From NCBI RefSeq assembly GCF_003323735.1, contig NZ_QOIM01000037.1, positions 124,001-188,000 on the forward strand: DNA of 64,000 nt, written 5' to 3'. Position 1 is the first letter of the stretch, and every line of letters starts with the position of its first letter. A program made the position numbers and the translations under genes. Positions 8,419 to 15,642 of this stretch are shown here, in pieces. The notes beneath the pieces are model-generated. The model did no database searches, had not been told where the DNA came from, and was given only the letters and a program-made list of their open reading frames with translations. The DNA is from Streptomyces reniochalinae (lineage in GTDB: Bacteria; Actinomycetota; Actinomycetes; Streptomycetales; Streptomycetaceae).

Positions 8419-8427
8419 TTATCCACA
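8419..8427 (+). promoter_or_regulatory. DnaA-box-like 9-mer
   Basis: A second TTATCCACA, located in the divergent intergenic region between the ABC operon and the M24-like gene. Nearby TTGACC (8443) and CACATT (8466) with a 17-bp spacer form a weak candidate promoter for the rightward gene. Confidence 0.25.
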
Positions 8428-8525
8428 GGCTGGGAGGCAGCCTTGACCACGCCATGGGCCGATGTCACATTCGTCGGTGTCAACGTGCTCTCGCCGGTGG
8501 GCCCGGCACGGACGAAAGGGTGGCG

Positions 8526-9230
8526 ATGCGCCCGGCAACGAGCGAAGACGCCGCAGCTGACCTGCGGGGATATCGAAAAGTGCAGCAACTCGCCTACGCC
8601 TGCGCGGAGTCGGTGGCCGCCAGGCTGAAGCCGGGGATGACCGAGCGGGAAGCGGCGCGGATGCCGCGCGAGTGGCCGCGCGAGCGCGGCGGCCGGACCG
8701 CGGAGGCCGGCTACTCCGGCTGCCTGGGCCCCCACCCCGTGCACGAGCGGCTGACGGCGGACCTGCGCGCGCACCGCGAGCTGATCCTGGCCCGGGTGCG
8801 CGAGCGCCGCCCGCTGCGGGAGATCTCCGCCGAGGTGGACCGGCTCATGCGCACCCAGGGCTACGCAGGACGGCACCGCGCCCACCCGTTCGGCGTGCGC
8901 GCGCACCGGGTGGCCCGCGCCCCGCACCGCGGCCGGCCCCCCGCGGTCCGCGGCCGCGGCACCGGCGCCCTCAAGGGGCGGGCCCGGGGCGTCTTACGCG
9001 GACACGGGGACGGCCGGCTGCCGCGGTGGAGCCCGTCCCGCCGCGCCGACCACCCGCCGCGGACGGGGCTGTGGGAGGTCGAAGCCCGTCTGGGGTTCCG
9101 GGGCACGGGCGCGAAGTTCGAGGAGATCCTGGTGGTGACCGACTCCCGGGATCCGCAGGAGAGCGCGTTCTGGCTGGAGGACGATCTGCCGCATGTGCGG
9201 CGCTGGCAGGAGGAGGCACAGGCGGTATGA
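8526..9230 (+). CDS. M24-family (aminopeptidase P-like) protein with internal deletion
   Basis: 234 residues, ATG after AAAGGG. It starts ('LRGYRKVQQLAYACAESVAA', 'KPGMTEREAARMPREWPRERG') and ends ('GLWEVEARLGFRGTGAKFEE', 'VVTDSRDPQESAFWLEDDLP') like the actinomycete M24 peptidase-like family. Between 'RERG' and 'GYSGCLGPHPVHERL' about fifty residues expected from the family are missing without loss of frame, removing the first metal-ligand region, and the remaining 'TAD' ligand position reads 'TAE'. The stretch from residue 130 to 190 is Arg/Pro-rich and poorly matched. A rare TTA leucine codon occurs at 8994. Probably catalytically dead. It overlaps the next gene by 4 nt (ATGA). Confidence 0.6.
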   Translation: MRPATSEDAAADLRGYRKVQQLAYACAESVAARLKPGMTEREAARMPREWPRERGGRTAEAGYSGCLGPHPVHERLTADLRAHRELILARVRERRPLREISAEVDRLMRTQGYAGRHRAHPFGVRAHRVARAPHRGRPPAVRGRGTGALKGRARGVLRGHGDGRLPRWSPSRRADHPPRTGLWEVEARLGFRGTGAKFEEILVVTDSRDPQESAFWLEDDLPHVRRWQEEAQAV

Positions 9231-10132
9231 ACGGCGGAAAGCGCAACCTGTGGGGCGGCGGCGGGCGCGCCCCGCGCCCAGAAACGGCCCGGCAGCGGGG
9301 CGGCCTGCTGGAGGGGGCGCGGGAGCGCCGCGTGGCCACCGGAGGGATCGAGCTGTGCGTCGCCGAGCTGGGGGACGCACAGCAGCCGACGGTGATGCTG
9401 GTGCACGGCTACCCGGACAGCAAGGAGGTCTGGTCGAAGGTGGCCGGGCTCCTCGCGGACCGCTTCCACGTGGTGCTCTACGACGTGCGGGGCCACGGCC
9501 GCTCGACGGCGCCCGTGCCGCTGCGCGGCGGCTTCACGCTGGAGAAGCTCACCGACGACTTCCTCGCGGTCGCGGACGCCGTCAGCCCCGACGCGCCGGT
9601 CCACCTGGTGGGGCACGACTGGGGCTCGGTGCAGGCATGGGAGTTCGCCACGGTGCGTAGGACGGAGGGCAGGATCGCCTCCTTCACCTCGATCTCGGGA
9701 CCGTCCCTTGACCACTTCGGCCACTGGATCAAGCGGCGGATGACCCGGCCCACCCCGCGCGGTGCCGCCCACCTGCTCGGCCAGAGCGCCAAGTCCTGGT
9801 ATGTGTACGCGCTGCACACACCGGTCCTTCCCGAGCTGGCCTGGCGGGGCCCGCTGGGCAAGCGCTGGCCGCGCCTTCTGGAGCTGACCGAAAAGGTGCC
9901 GGGGGACGGCTACCCCACGGCCTCCCTCCCGCAGGACGCGGCGCACGGCGCCTGGCTGTACCGCGACAACGTGCGCGCCCGGATGCGCCGCCCGCGCACC
10001 GACGCCTACGCCCACGTCCCGGTGCAGCTCATCACCCCGACCGGTGACGCCTTCCTCAGCGAGCACCTCTACGACGACCTGGACCGGTGGGCGCCGCAGC
10101 TCACCCGCCGCACCCTGCCGGCCAAGCACTGA
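9227..10132 (+). CDS. epoxide-hydrolase-like alpha/beta hydrolase, N-terminal half of an EphD-type fusion
   Basis: 301 residues, AGGAGG upstream, start overlapping the M24 stop. The fold shows oxyanion motif 'LVHGYPDSKEVW', nucleophile elbow 'GHDWGS' with Asp131 as expected for epoxide hydrolases, and ends '...TLPAKH' with the likely catalytic His301 as its very last residue. The next codon is TGA where homologous EphD-type proteins have Trp (TGG). After TGA the same frame continues with 'VPRTRPDQLAAWISGFVNRN' and then an SDR domain. So this is the hydrolase half of a two-domain gene separated by a nonsense codon; the triad is complete and it may still work. Confidence 0.75.
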   Translation: MNGGKRNLWGGGGRAPRPETARQRGGLLEGARERRVATGGIELCVAELGDAQQPTVMLVHGYPDSKEVWSKVAGLLADRFHVVLYDVRGHGRSTAPVPLRGGFTLEKLTDDFLAVADAVSPDAPVHLVGHDWGSVQAWEFATVRRTEGRIASFTSISGPSLDHFGHWIKRRMTRPTPRGAAHLLGQSAKSWYVYALHTPVLPELAWRGPLGKRWPRLLELTEKVPGDGYPTASLPQDAAHGAWLYRDNVRARMRRPRTDAYAHVPVQLITPTGDAFLSEHLYDDLDRWAPQLTRRTLPAKH

Positions 10133-10201
10133 GTCCCGCGCACCCGGCCCGACCAACTCGCCGCCTGGATCAGCGGATTCGTCAACCGGAACGAGTCGCC
10201 T

Positions 10202-11062
10202 GTGCCCACCGCGCAGCCCTCGCCCGCAGGAGCGCACGCCGACCGGTTCGCGGGGCAGCTCGTCCTGGTCACCGGCGCGGGCAGCGGCATCGGGAGGGCG
10301 ACGGCCTTCTCGTTCGCCGAGGCGGGCGCCCGCGTGGTCGCCGTGGACCGCGACGCGCGCAGCGCGGCCCGCACGGCCGAGCTGGCCCGCCTGGCGGGGG
10401 CACCCGAGGCGTGGGCCGAGGAGGTCGACGTCGCGGACGAGGAGGCGATGGAGAAGCTGGCCACGAAGGTCGCCACCGAGTACGGCACCGTGGACGTGCT
10501 GGTCAACAACGCGGGCATCGGCGTGGCCGGCGCCTTCCTCGACACCACCACGCAGGAGTGGAAGCGGACGCTGGATGTGAACCTGTGGGGCGTCCTGCAC
10601 GGCTGCCGGCTCTTCGGACGGCAGATGGCGCAGCGGGGCCAGGGCGGCCACATCGTCAACCTCGCCTCCGCCGCCGCCTACCAGCCCTCCCGCGCCCTGC
10701 CCGCGTACTGCACCTCCAAGGCGGCCGTGCTCATGCTCAGCGAGTGCCTGCGCGCCGAGCTGGCCGGGCAGGACATCGGCGTGACGGCCGTCTGCCCCGG
10801 TTTCGTCAACACCAACATCGCCCGCACCGCACGGTTCGCGGGGATGGACGAGAAGGAGCTGCGGCGCTTCCGTGACCGCACCTCGCGGCTGTACGGGTTG
10901 CGGAACTACCCGCCGGAGAAGGTCGCCGAGGCCGTCCTGCGCGCGGTCGTCGGCAACCGCGCCGTGGTGCCGGTGACGCCCGAGGCCCGGGGGATACGGC
11001 TGCTCTCCCGCCTCGCACCGCGCGCCCTGCGCGGCATAGCCCGCCTCCAGCCCCCGGCCTGA
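10202..11062 (+). CDS. short-chain dehydrogenase, C-terminal half of the EphD-type fusion
   Basis: Classical SDR: NAD(P)-binding 'TGAGSGIGRATAFSFAEAG', 'NNAGIG', catalytic Ser region 'NLASAAAYQPSRALPAYCTSKAA' with the YxxxK pair. 286 residues if translation restarts at the GTG shown, but no good ribosome-binding site precedes it. It is in the same frame as the hydrolase upstream, separated only by one TGA, so it was originally the C-terminal domain of a single protein of about 610 residues. The two-domain architecture is that of mycobacterial EphD, linked there to lipid metabolism. Expression now would need readthrough or restart. Confidence 0.7.
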   Translation: MPTAQPSPAGAHADRFAGQLVLVTGAGSGIGRATAFSFAEAGARVVAVDRDARSAARTAELARLAGAPEAWAEEVDVADEEAMEKLATKVATEYGTVDVLVNNAGIGVAGAFLDTTTQEWKRTLDVNLWGVLHGCRLFGRQMAQRGQGGHIVNLASAAAYQPSRALPAYCTSKAAVLMLSECLRAELAGQDIGVTAVCPGFVNTNIARTARFAGMDEKELRRFRDRTSRLYGLRNYPPEKVAEAVLRAVVGNRAVVPVTPEARGIRLLSRLAPRALRGIARLQPPA

Positions 11063-11099
11063 CCTGCCAGGTTCCCGCAGCGATGAAGGAGTGAGCGCC

Positions 11100-12305
11100 A
11101 TGGCTCCGTCCCCCCACCCGCCGGCACCCGAGCTGCCGGCCCCCGCACAGCCGCCGCCTGCCGTCCCGGACGCCGCGGTGGAGTACCGCATCGAGGATCT
11201 GGCGCACCGCAGTGGTGCCACGGTGCGCACGATCCGGGCCTACCAGGACAAGGGCCTGCTGCCCAGACCGGAGCGGCGAGGCCGGGCCAACGTGTACGGC
11301 GCCTCTCACCTGGCGCGGCTGCGTCAGATCGTCGGCCTGCTGGAGCGTGGCTACACCCTGGCCTCGATAAAGGAGCTGCTCCGGGCCTGGGACGAGGGCC
11401 GGGGCCTCGGCGGGGTGCTCGGACTGGTGGCGGAGGTGGACGGGCCGTGGACGAGCGAGCAGTCGGGCCACATCTCGCGCACGGAGCTGGCGGAGTTGTT
11501 CGGCGGCGAGCAGGAGGAGACGGCGGTCGCCGAGTCGGCTGTCGCCGAGGCGGTGGCGCTCGGGGTGCTGGAGCCGCTGCCCGGCGGCCAGGAGGGCTTC
11601 CGGGTACCGAGCCCACGGGAGCTGGCGGTGGCGGCGGAGCTGCACAGGGCGGGGGTGCCGCTGCCTGCCATCACCGGGCAGCTACGGGAGCTGCGCGGTC
11701 AGGTCGAGCACATAGCCACCCGCTTCCTGGACTTCACCGAGGAGCACGTCTTCGTCCGCTACGCCGGTGTGCGCCTGTGCGAGGCGGACGCCTCGGAGGC
11801 CGCCGCTCTGGTGCGCAGGCTGCGACCGCTGGCCCAGCAGACCATGGAGGCGGAGCTGGCACGGGCCATGCAGAAGCTGGCAGCCCGCAACCTGCGCGCG
11901 CACCTGCGTTCGGCGGCCCAGGTCGCGGTCGCCGCCGCGGGCGAGGACGAGGACGGATCCGGCACGGCGACGGCGGGGGAAGGAGCCGGCACGGCCATGG
12001 CGGGGGAAGAACCCGTTCCGCACTCGCCAGGGCGCTCCCCACAGGGCTCCCCCGCACAGGACTCCTCCCCGCGGGGCTCCACCCCACAAGGCTCCTGCTC
12101 CTCCTCGCGGGACTCCCCGTTGCCCGGTGCCCCGCGGTCGGAGGCGGTGTCACTGCCCGGGAAGACGGTGTCGCTGCCTGCGGAGACGGTGGAGGCGGTG
12201 CGGGCGCTGGTCGGCGAGGCCCGCATCCCGGAGTTCGTCGCTGCGGCGGCGGAACGGGAGGTGAGATCCCGGCGGATGGACGCGATGGTGACCGAGGCAC
12301 GGTGA
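11100..12305 (+). CDS. MerR-family transcriptional regulator
   Basis: 401 residues; ATG 8 nt after GAAGGAG (a GTG 9 nt earlier is the alternative). After a Pro-rich lead, residues 28-100 are the MerR winged helix ('YRIEDLAHRSGATVRTIRAYQDKGLLPRPERRG', 'LASIKELLRAWDEGRG'). The middle is helical, and residues 280-350 are a low-complexity Ser/Pro/Gly linker with repeated 'SPxGS' units before a final helix. Long C-terminal extensions are common in Streptomyces MerR proteins; the effector is unknown. It lies 37 nt after the SDR gene on the same strand and may control that locus. Confidence 0.8.
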   Translation: MAPSPHPPAPELPAPAQPPPAVPDAAVEYRIEDLAHRSGATVRTIRAYQDKGLLPRPERRGRANVYGASHLARLRQIVGLLERGYTLASIKELLRAWDEGRGLGGVLGLVAEVDGPWTSEQSGHISRTELAELFGGEQEETAVAESAVAEAVALGVLEPLPGGQEGFRVPSPRELAVAAELHRAGVPLPAITGQLRELRGQVEHIATRFLDFTEEHVFVRYAGVRLCEADASEAAALVRRLRPLAQQTMEAELARAMQKLAARNLRAHLRSAAQVAVAAAGEDEDGSGTATAGEGAGTAMAGEEPVPHSPGRSPQGSPAQDSSPRGSTPQGSCSSSRDSPLPGAPRSEAVSLPGKTVSLPAETVEAVRALVGEARIPEFVAAAAEREVRSRRMDAMVTEAR

Positions 12306-12309
12306 AGAC

Positions 12310-12392
12310 GCGGAGCGGTGAAGAAGCGGAGCGGTGGAGTCGCGGCGCGGTCAAGGCAAGACGCGGCGCGGCGCGGTCGAGGCAAGGCGCGG
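12310..12392. repeat. short direct repeats after the MerR gene
   Basis: GCGGAGCGGTG occurs at 12310 and 12326, and GGCGCGGTCRAGGCAAG at about 12344 and 12370. These fill the gap between the MerR stop and the IclR remnant, next to a deletion scar. Confidence 0.55.
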
Positions 12393-12395
12393 GCC

Positions 12396-12641
12396 TCAGG
12401 CGTGCATGCGAGCGCCCACGTCCTCCACGCAGTCGCGCAGGGCGGGCAGGTGCGAGCGCAGCTCCTCGGTGCTGGTGAGGACCACGGTCGCCCCCAGAGA
12501 GACGGCGAGGGAGGGCGTTCCCGAGGCACGGGGGACGGTGACAGCTACGGAGCGGACGCCGATCTCGTTCTCCTCGTCCACCTCGGCCCAGCCCTGTTCG
12601 CGCACCCGGTGGAGTTCCTCGCGCAGGAGCCCGGGATCGTT
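12396..12641 (-). pseudogene. IclR-family regulator, 3' remnant
   Basis: About 80 C-terminal residues of an IclR effector domain survive: 'LREELHRVREQGWAEVDEENEIGVRSVAV', then 'ASGTPSLAVSLGATVV' and a closing helix. The frame is open upstream but has no IclR-like sequence there. The break abuts the remnant of a hydroxyacid dehydrogenase gene on the opposite strand, both cut at their 5' sides. A full IclR protein is about 250 residues, so two thirds, including the DNA-binding domain, are gone. Confidence 0.75.
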
Positions 12642-12654
12642 ACGGGTTCGGGGG

Positions 12655-12966
12655 GTGACGGACGCGAGGGGGGTGGCGGCTCTCCCGGACGGCGCCCTCG
12701 TGGTGAACGTGGGACGGGGCCGGACGCTGGACACCGGCGCGCTCCTCGCCGAGGCGCGCGCGGGGAGGCTGCGGGCCGCGCTGGATGTGACGGACCCGGA
12801 ACCGCTGCCCGCCGAGCACCCGTTGCGGCAGGCGCCTGACGTGCTGATCACACCGCACGTCGCGGGCGGTTCCGCGAGTTTCAGGCCGCGGGCCGAGCGG
12901 CTGGTCGTGGAACAGATACGTCGCTGGGGCGCGGGCGGCGAACTGCTCAACCCGGTACCCCGGCCG
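12655..12966 (+). pseudogene. 2-hydroxyacid dehydrogenase, 3' remnant
   Basis: About 100 residues match the C-terminal part of NAD-dependent 2-hydroxyacid dehydrogenases: 'ALPDGALVVNVGRGRTLDT' (end of the cofactor domain), 'LRAALDVTDPEPLPAEHPL' (the Glu-containing catalytic loop), 'VLITPHVAGGS' (catalytic His), then 'GELLNPV'. The N-terminal two thirds are missing and there is no stop at the expected place: the frame stays open to 13638 over the next gene, so the 3' end is damaged too. With the IclR fragment this marks a deletion across a divergent gene pair. Confidence 0.75.
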
Positions 12967-13048
12967 AGGACGGAGACCGGCCAAGAGGCAAGGGGAGGCG
13001 GGCCACGGGTCTCGCTCCGGGCCCCGGCGGCCCCGTACGCTCCCAGGT

Positions 13049-13954
13049 GTGAGTTTGCGTCTGAGCACCGTGATTCTGCCCGTGCGCCGCTGGCAGGAGG
13101 GCGGGCGCGGCCAGTGGGAGCGCGCCGAGGAACTGGGCTTCCACACCGCGTACACCTACGACCACCTCTCGTGGCGGGTGCCCTTCAGGGACGGCCCCTG
13201 GTTCGGCGCGCTGCCCACCCTGACCGCCGCCGCGACGGTGACAGGGCGGATGCGGCTCGGCACACTGGTGACCTCGCCCAACTTCCGCCACCCCGTCACG
13301 CTCGCCAAGGAGTTGCTCTCCCTCGACGACATCTCCGAGGGGCGCGTCACGCTGGGCATCGGCGCCGGCGGCAGCGGTTTCGACGCGACCGTGCTGGGCC
13401 GTCGGGCGTGGACGGCGCGGGAGCGGGCGGACCGTTTCGCGGAGTTCGTTCCGCTCCTCGACCGGCTGCTCACCGAGGACGCGGTGACGTACGAGGGCAC
13501 CTACTACTCCGCCGACGAGGCACGCGGTATCCCCGGGTGCGTCCAGCGGCCCCGGCTTCCGTTCGCGGTGGCCGCGACGGGGCCGCGCGGGTTGCGGCTC
13601 GCGGCGCGGCACGGGCAGGCGTGGGTGACGACGGGTGACCCGCGGCTGTCCGCGACGGGAACGCCGGAGCAGTCGCGTGCGGCGCTTCGCGGGCAGCTCG
13701 CGGGGCTCGGCCGGGCGTGTGCCGAGGTCGGCCGAGAGGTGGCGGAGGTGGACAAGGTGCTGCTCACCGGGTTCACGCCGGAGGGAGCCGGCCTGCTGGA
13801 GTCCGTCGACGCGTTCGTCGACTTCGCGGGCCGACACGCCGAGCTGGGCTTCACCGAGTTGGTCGTGCACGCCCCGATCCCGGACTCGGTCTTCGCCGCC
13901 GACGAGGCCGTGTTCGAGAAGGTCGCCACGGAGGCCGCCGCCCAACTGGCATGA
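13049..13954 (+). CDS. LLM-class F420-dependent oxidoreductase
   Basis: 301 residues in a bacterial luciferase-like (beta/alpha)8 barrel; such actinomycete proteins mostly use F420H2 rather than FMN. Visible signatures are 'WERAEELGFHTAYTYDHLSW' near the N-terminus, 'LGTLVTSPNFRHPVTLAKELLSLDDISEGRVTLGIGAGG' in outline (residues 70-110), 'RADRFAEFVPLLDRLLTED' and 'ATGPRGLRLAARHGQAWVTTG'. GTG start at the first conserved residues; no strong ribosome-binding site is seen. Substrate unknown. No F420 biosynthesis genes are in the window. Confidence 0.85.
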   Translation: MSLRLSTVILPVRRWQEGGRGQWERAEELGFHTAYTYDHLSWRVPFRDGPWFGALPTLTAAATVTGRMRLGTLVTSPNFRHPVTLAKELLSLDDISEGRVTLGIGAGGSGFDATVLGRRAWTARERADRFAEFVPLLDRLLTEDAVTYEGTYYSADEARGIPGCVQRPRLPFAVAATGPRGLRLAARHGQAWVTTGDPRLSATGTPEQSRAALRGQLAGLGRACAEVGREVAEVDKVLLTGFTPEGAGLLESVDAFVDFAGRHAELGFTELVVHAPIPDSVFAADEAVFEKVATEAAAQLA

Positions 13955-13967
13955 CCGACGCCGGCCG

Positions 13968-14070
13968 CCGGCGTAACCGGCACCGACCACCGACCACCGA
14001 CGTAATCGGCACCGGCCACCGACCACCGGCCACCGGCCACCGGCCACCGGCGTAATCGGCACCGACCACC
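13968..14070. repeat. 24-bp direct repeats, three copies
   Basis: Near-identical units built on CCGGCGTAATCGGCACCG followed by ACCACC begin at 13968, 13997 and 14047, with extra CCACCGG units between them. They lie between the convergent oxidoreductase and Fur genes. Confidence 0.75.
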
Positions 14071-14108
14071 GGCGTGCTCAGCACCGCCCGATCCTCCGCC
14101 GGGGCGCA

Positions 14109-14567
14109 TCAGTGGCGGGGTGGGCGTTGCGCGCTGGCGGGCCGGCAGTCGGCGCACAGGCCCCACCAGGTGATCTCGGCTTCGTCGACGCTGAACCCCG
14201 CGTCGTCGCCCGGTTCGAGGCAGGGGGCCCGGCCGACGCTGCAATCGACGTCCTTGATGCGGCCGCAGCTCCGGCAGACGAGGTGGTGGTGGTTGTCGCC
14301 GACGCGCAGTTCGTACCGGGCGGGTGAGCCGGCCGGTTCGATGCAGCGGATCAGCTCGGCCCGCGACAGGTCCTCCAGCACGTTGTAGAGCCCCTGGCGC
14401 GAGAGACACCGGGAGGCACCTTCCCCGTCGTCCGCGGACTGGATGCGGTGCTCCAGCTCGGCGGCGGTGGAGTGCGCGTGCCCGTGCAGGGCGGTCAGGA
14501 CGGCGCGGCGCTGTGCGGTGCTGCGCAGCCCCCTGGCCTTGAGCAGCTCGCCCACCGGCTGATCCAT
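14109..14567 (-). CDS. Fur-family metal- or peroxide-responsive repressor
   Basis: 152 residues from ATG; a GTG 9 nt upstream has a poorer spacing to AAGGGG. The N-terminal winged helix ('LKARGLRSTAQRRAVLTALHGH', 'LSRQGLYNVLEDLSRAELIRCIE') is followed by the His-rich metal site 'DNHHHLVCRSCGRIKDVDC' and a C-terminal 'CADC', giving the two CxxC structural zinc motifs. Streptomyces relatives include CatR and FurS/FurA, which sense peroxide or redox state; no catalase or peroxidase gene is adjacent. It is divergent from a DUF2180 gene, and a Fur-box-like palindrome lies between the two. Confidence 0.85.
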   Translation of the reverse strand: MDQPVGELLKARGLRSTAQRRAVLTALHGHAHSTAAELEHRIQSADDGEGASRCLSRQGLYNVLEDLSRAELIRCIEPAGSPARYELRVGDNHHHLVCRSCGRIKDVDCSVGRAPCLEPGDDAGFSVDEAEITWWGLCADCRPASAQRPPRH

Positions 14568-14669
14568 GGCAGTCACGCCCCTTCTTGATTCCATCCAGTC
14601 TAGCCACGCCGCCCCCGTCCCCGTCAGCCGCGACGCGGGGGCACAGGTCGACCCGGCCTTCAAGTAAAA

Positions 14670-14682
14670 TTGACCTAGTCAA
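14670..14682. promoter_or_regulatory. Fur-box-like palindrome
   Basis: TTGACCTAGTCAA, two 5-bp arms around CTA, set in an A+T-rich patch between the divergent Fur and DUF2180 genes. TTGACC may also act as the -35 of the rightward gene with TACTCT at 14694. The position suggests autorepression and co-repression of DUF2180 (inference). Confidence 0.5.
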
Positions 14683-14706
14683 AACTGGCCAGCTACTCTC
14701 GCATCC

Positions 14707-14916
14707 ATGAAGTGCTACGACTGCGACGTGACCGGCATCGAGGAAACGGTCGCCATCGGTGTCTGCCGCCGCTGCGGTCTCGTGGTGTGCGCGGACCACG
14801 GACGGGTCACCCAGGTCCTCGTCCACCGGGCCAACGGCGTGGGCAAGGCGACCAGCGACCGGCCCGCCCGGCGCGTGCTGTGCAGCCCCTGCCACGGCGC
14901 GGAACGCCCCCACTGA
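14707..14916 (+). CDS. DUF2180 small zinc-ribbon protein
   Basis: 69 residues with four CxxC pairs: 'MKCYDC', 'CRRCG', 'CADH' and 'CSPCHG', so two zinc sites are likely. Small Cys-rich proteins of this family occur next to Fur-type regulators in streptomycetes, which supports shared control through the palindrome 25 nt upstream. The leader is short and no clear ribosome-binding site is visible. Biochemical function is unknown. Confidence 0.7.
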   Translation: MKCYDCDVTGIEETVAIGVCRRCGLVVCADHGRVTQVLVHRANGVGKATSDRPARRVLCSPCHGAERPH

Positions 14917-15016
14917 CCCCCGCGCCCTCGTGGCGCCCTCGCCTCTCCCTCCCTGCCCGCTTCGAGTGTCGAGTGTCGCCGCCCTCGCGGAGTGGTCGGC
15001 GGGCATGCTCGGTGGT

Positions 15017-15562
15017 ATGGACCGCACGCCTCCCCCGCCACCCGACGGCCACCGGACGCCGCCACCGCCTCACCGGCCCCACCAGCCCCCGCTCCCCAGC
15101 ACGGAGGCGGCGGTGGGGGTGCTGTCGGCGCTCGCGGAGCGCCGGGGTCTGCAGGTGACGGTCGAGCACGCGATCGGCGCGGACGAGTCGTCGCGGCGTA
15201 CGGCGGCCGGGGCGTTCGCCGTGACCGACGAGGACGGTTCCCTGCCGCACGAGGCGCTGCTGGAGATCCCGGCGACCGACGGTCCTGACGGCACGCCGCG
15301 CACGCCGAGGATCGCCGTGCAACTCTTCGAGGAGGGTGACGCACACATCACCCTCGACGGCGTCACCTTCCACGACCTGCCCCGCGAGTCCACCCCCGCC
15401 TTCCTGGAGGCGGTCTTCGACGGGCGGGCCCATCTGCGTACGACGTGGTATCCGCCGTTCTGCCGGCTCGTGGTGACGCTGGACGGCGAGCTCTCGTACA
15501 AGGAAGTCGTTCCCCTGGCGTACGGCGGGCTCTCCCGGTGGCTGAACAGCCTCCGTTCCTGA
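15017..15562 (+). CDS. conserved hypothetical protein
   Basis: 181 residues from the ATG used here (another ATG is 12 nt upstream). It starts with a Pro/His-rich tract, then an alpha/beta domain: 'EAAVGVLSALAERRGLQVTVEH', 'AHITLDGVTFHDLPRESTPAFLEAVFDGRAHL', and an aromatic end 'SYKEVVPLAYGGLSRWLNSL'. No catalytic motif is recognised and there is no signal peptide. Codon use is typical of the genome, so it is a real gene of unknown function. Its 3' end touches a patch of short repeats. Confidence 0.6.
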   Translation: MDRTPPPPPDGHRTPPPPHRPHQPPLPSTEAAVGVLSALAERRGLQVTVEHAIGADESSRRTAAGAFAVTDEDGSLPHEALLEIPATDGPDGTPRTPRIAVQLFEEGDAHITLDGVTFHDLPRESTPAFLEAVFDGRAHLRTTWYPPFCRLVVTLDGELSYKEVVPLAYGGLSRWLNSLRS

Positions 15563-15624
15563 AGCCGCGTCCGAGAAGCCGCCTGCCTGAAACCGCGTTC
15601 CTGGAACCGCGTTCCTGAAGCCGC
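15554..15624. repeat. tandem degenerate repeats
   Basis: CGTTCCTGAAGCCGC occurs at 15554 and again at 15610, with variants (CTGAAACCGCGTTC, CTGGAACCGCGTTC) between. The first copy encodes the end of the upstream gene, so the tail of that gene seems to have been copied downstream. Confidence 0.6.
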
Positions 15625-15642
15625 CCCCGCGCCCGGCCGCGG

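Noticed and set aside
12334..13638. A 434-codon plus-strand frame across the dehydrogenase remnant and into the oxidoreductase gene
   Set aside because: Only the middle third has homology; the rest overlaps the oxidoreductase in another frame, so it is not one gene.
13958..14085. CRISPR array suspicion from regularly repeated units
   Set aside because: Spacers are not unique and of irregular length, unit symmetry is wrong, and there are no cas genes.
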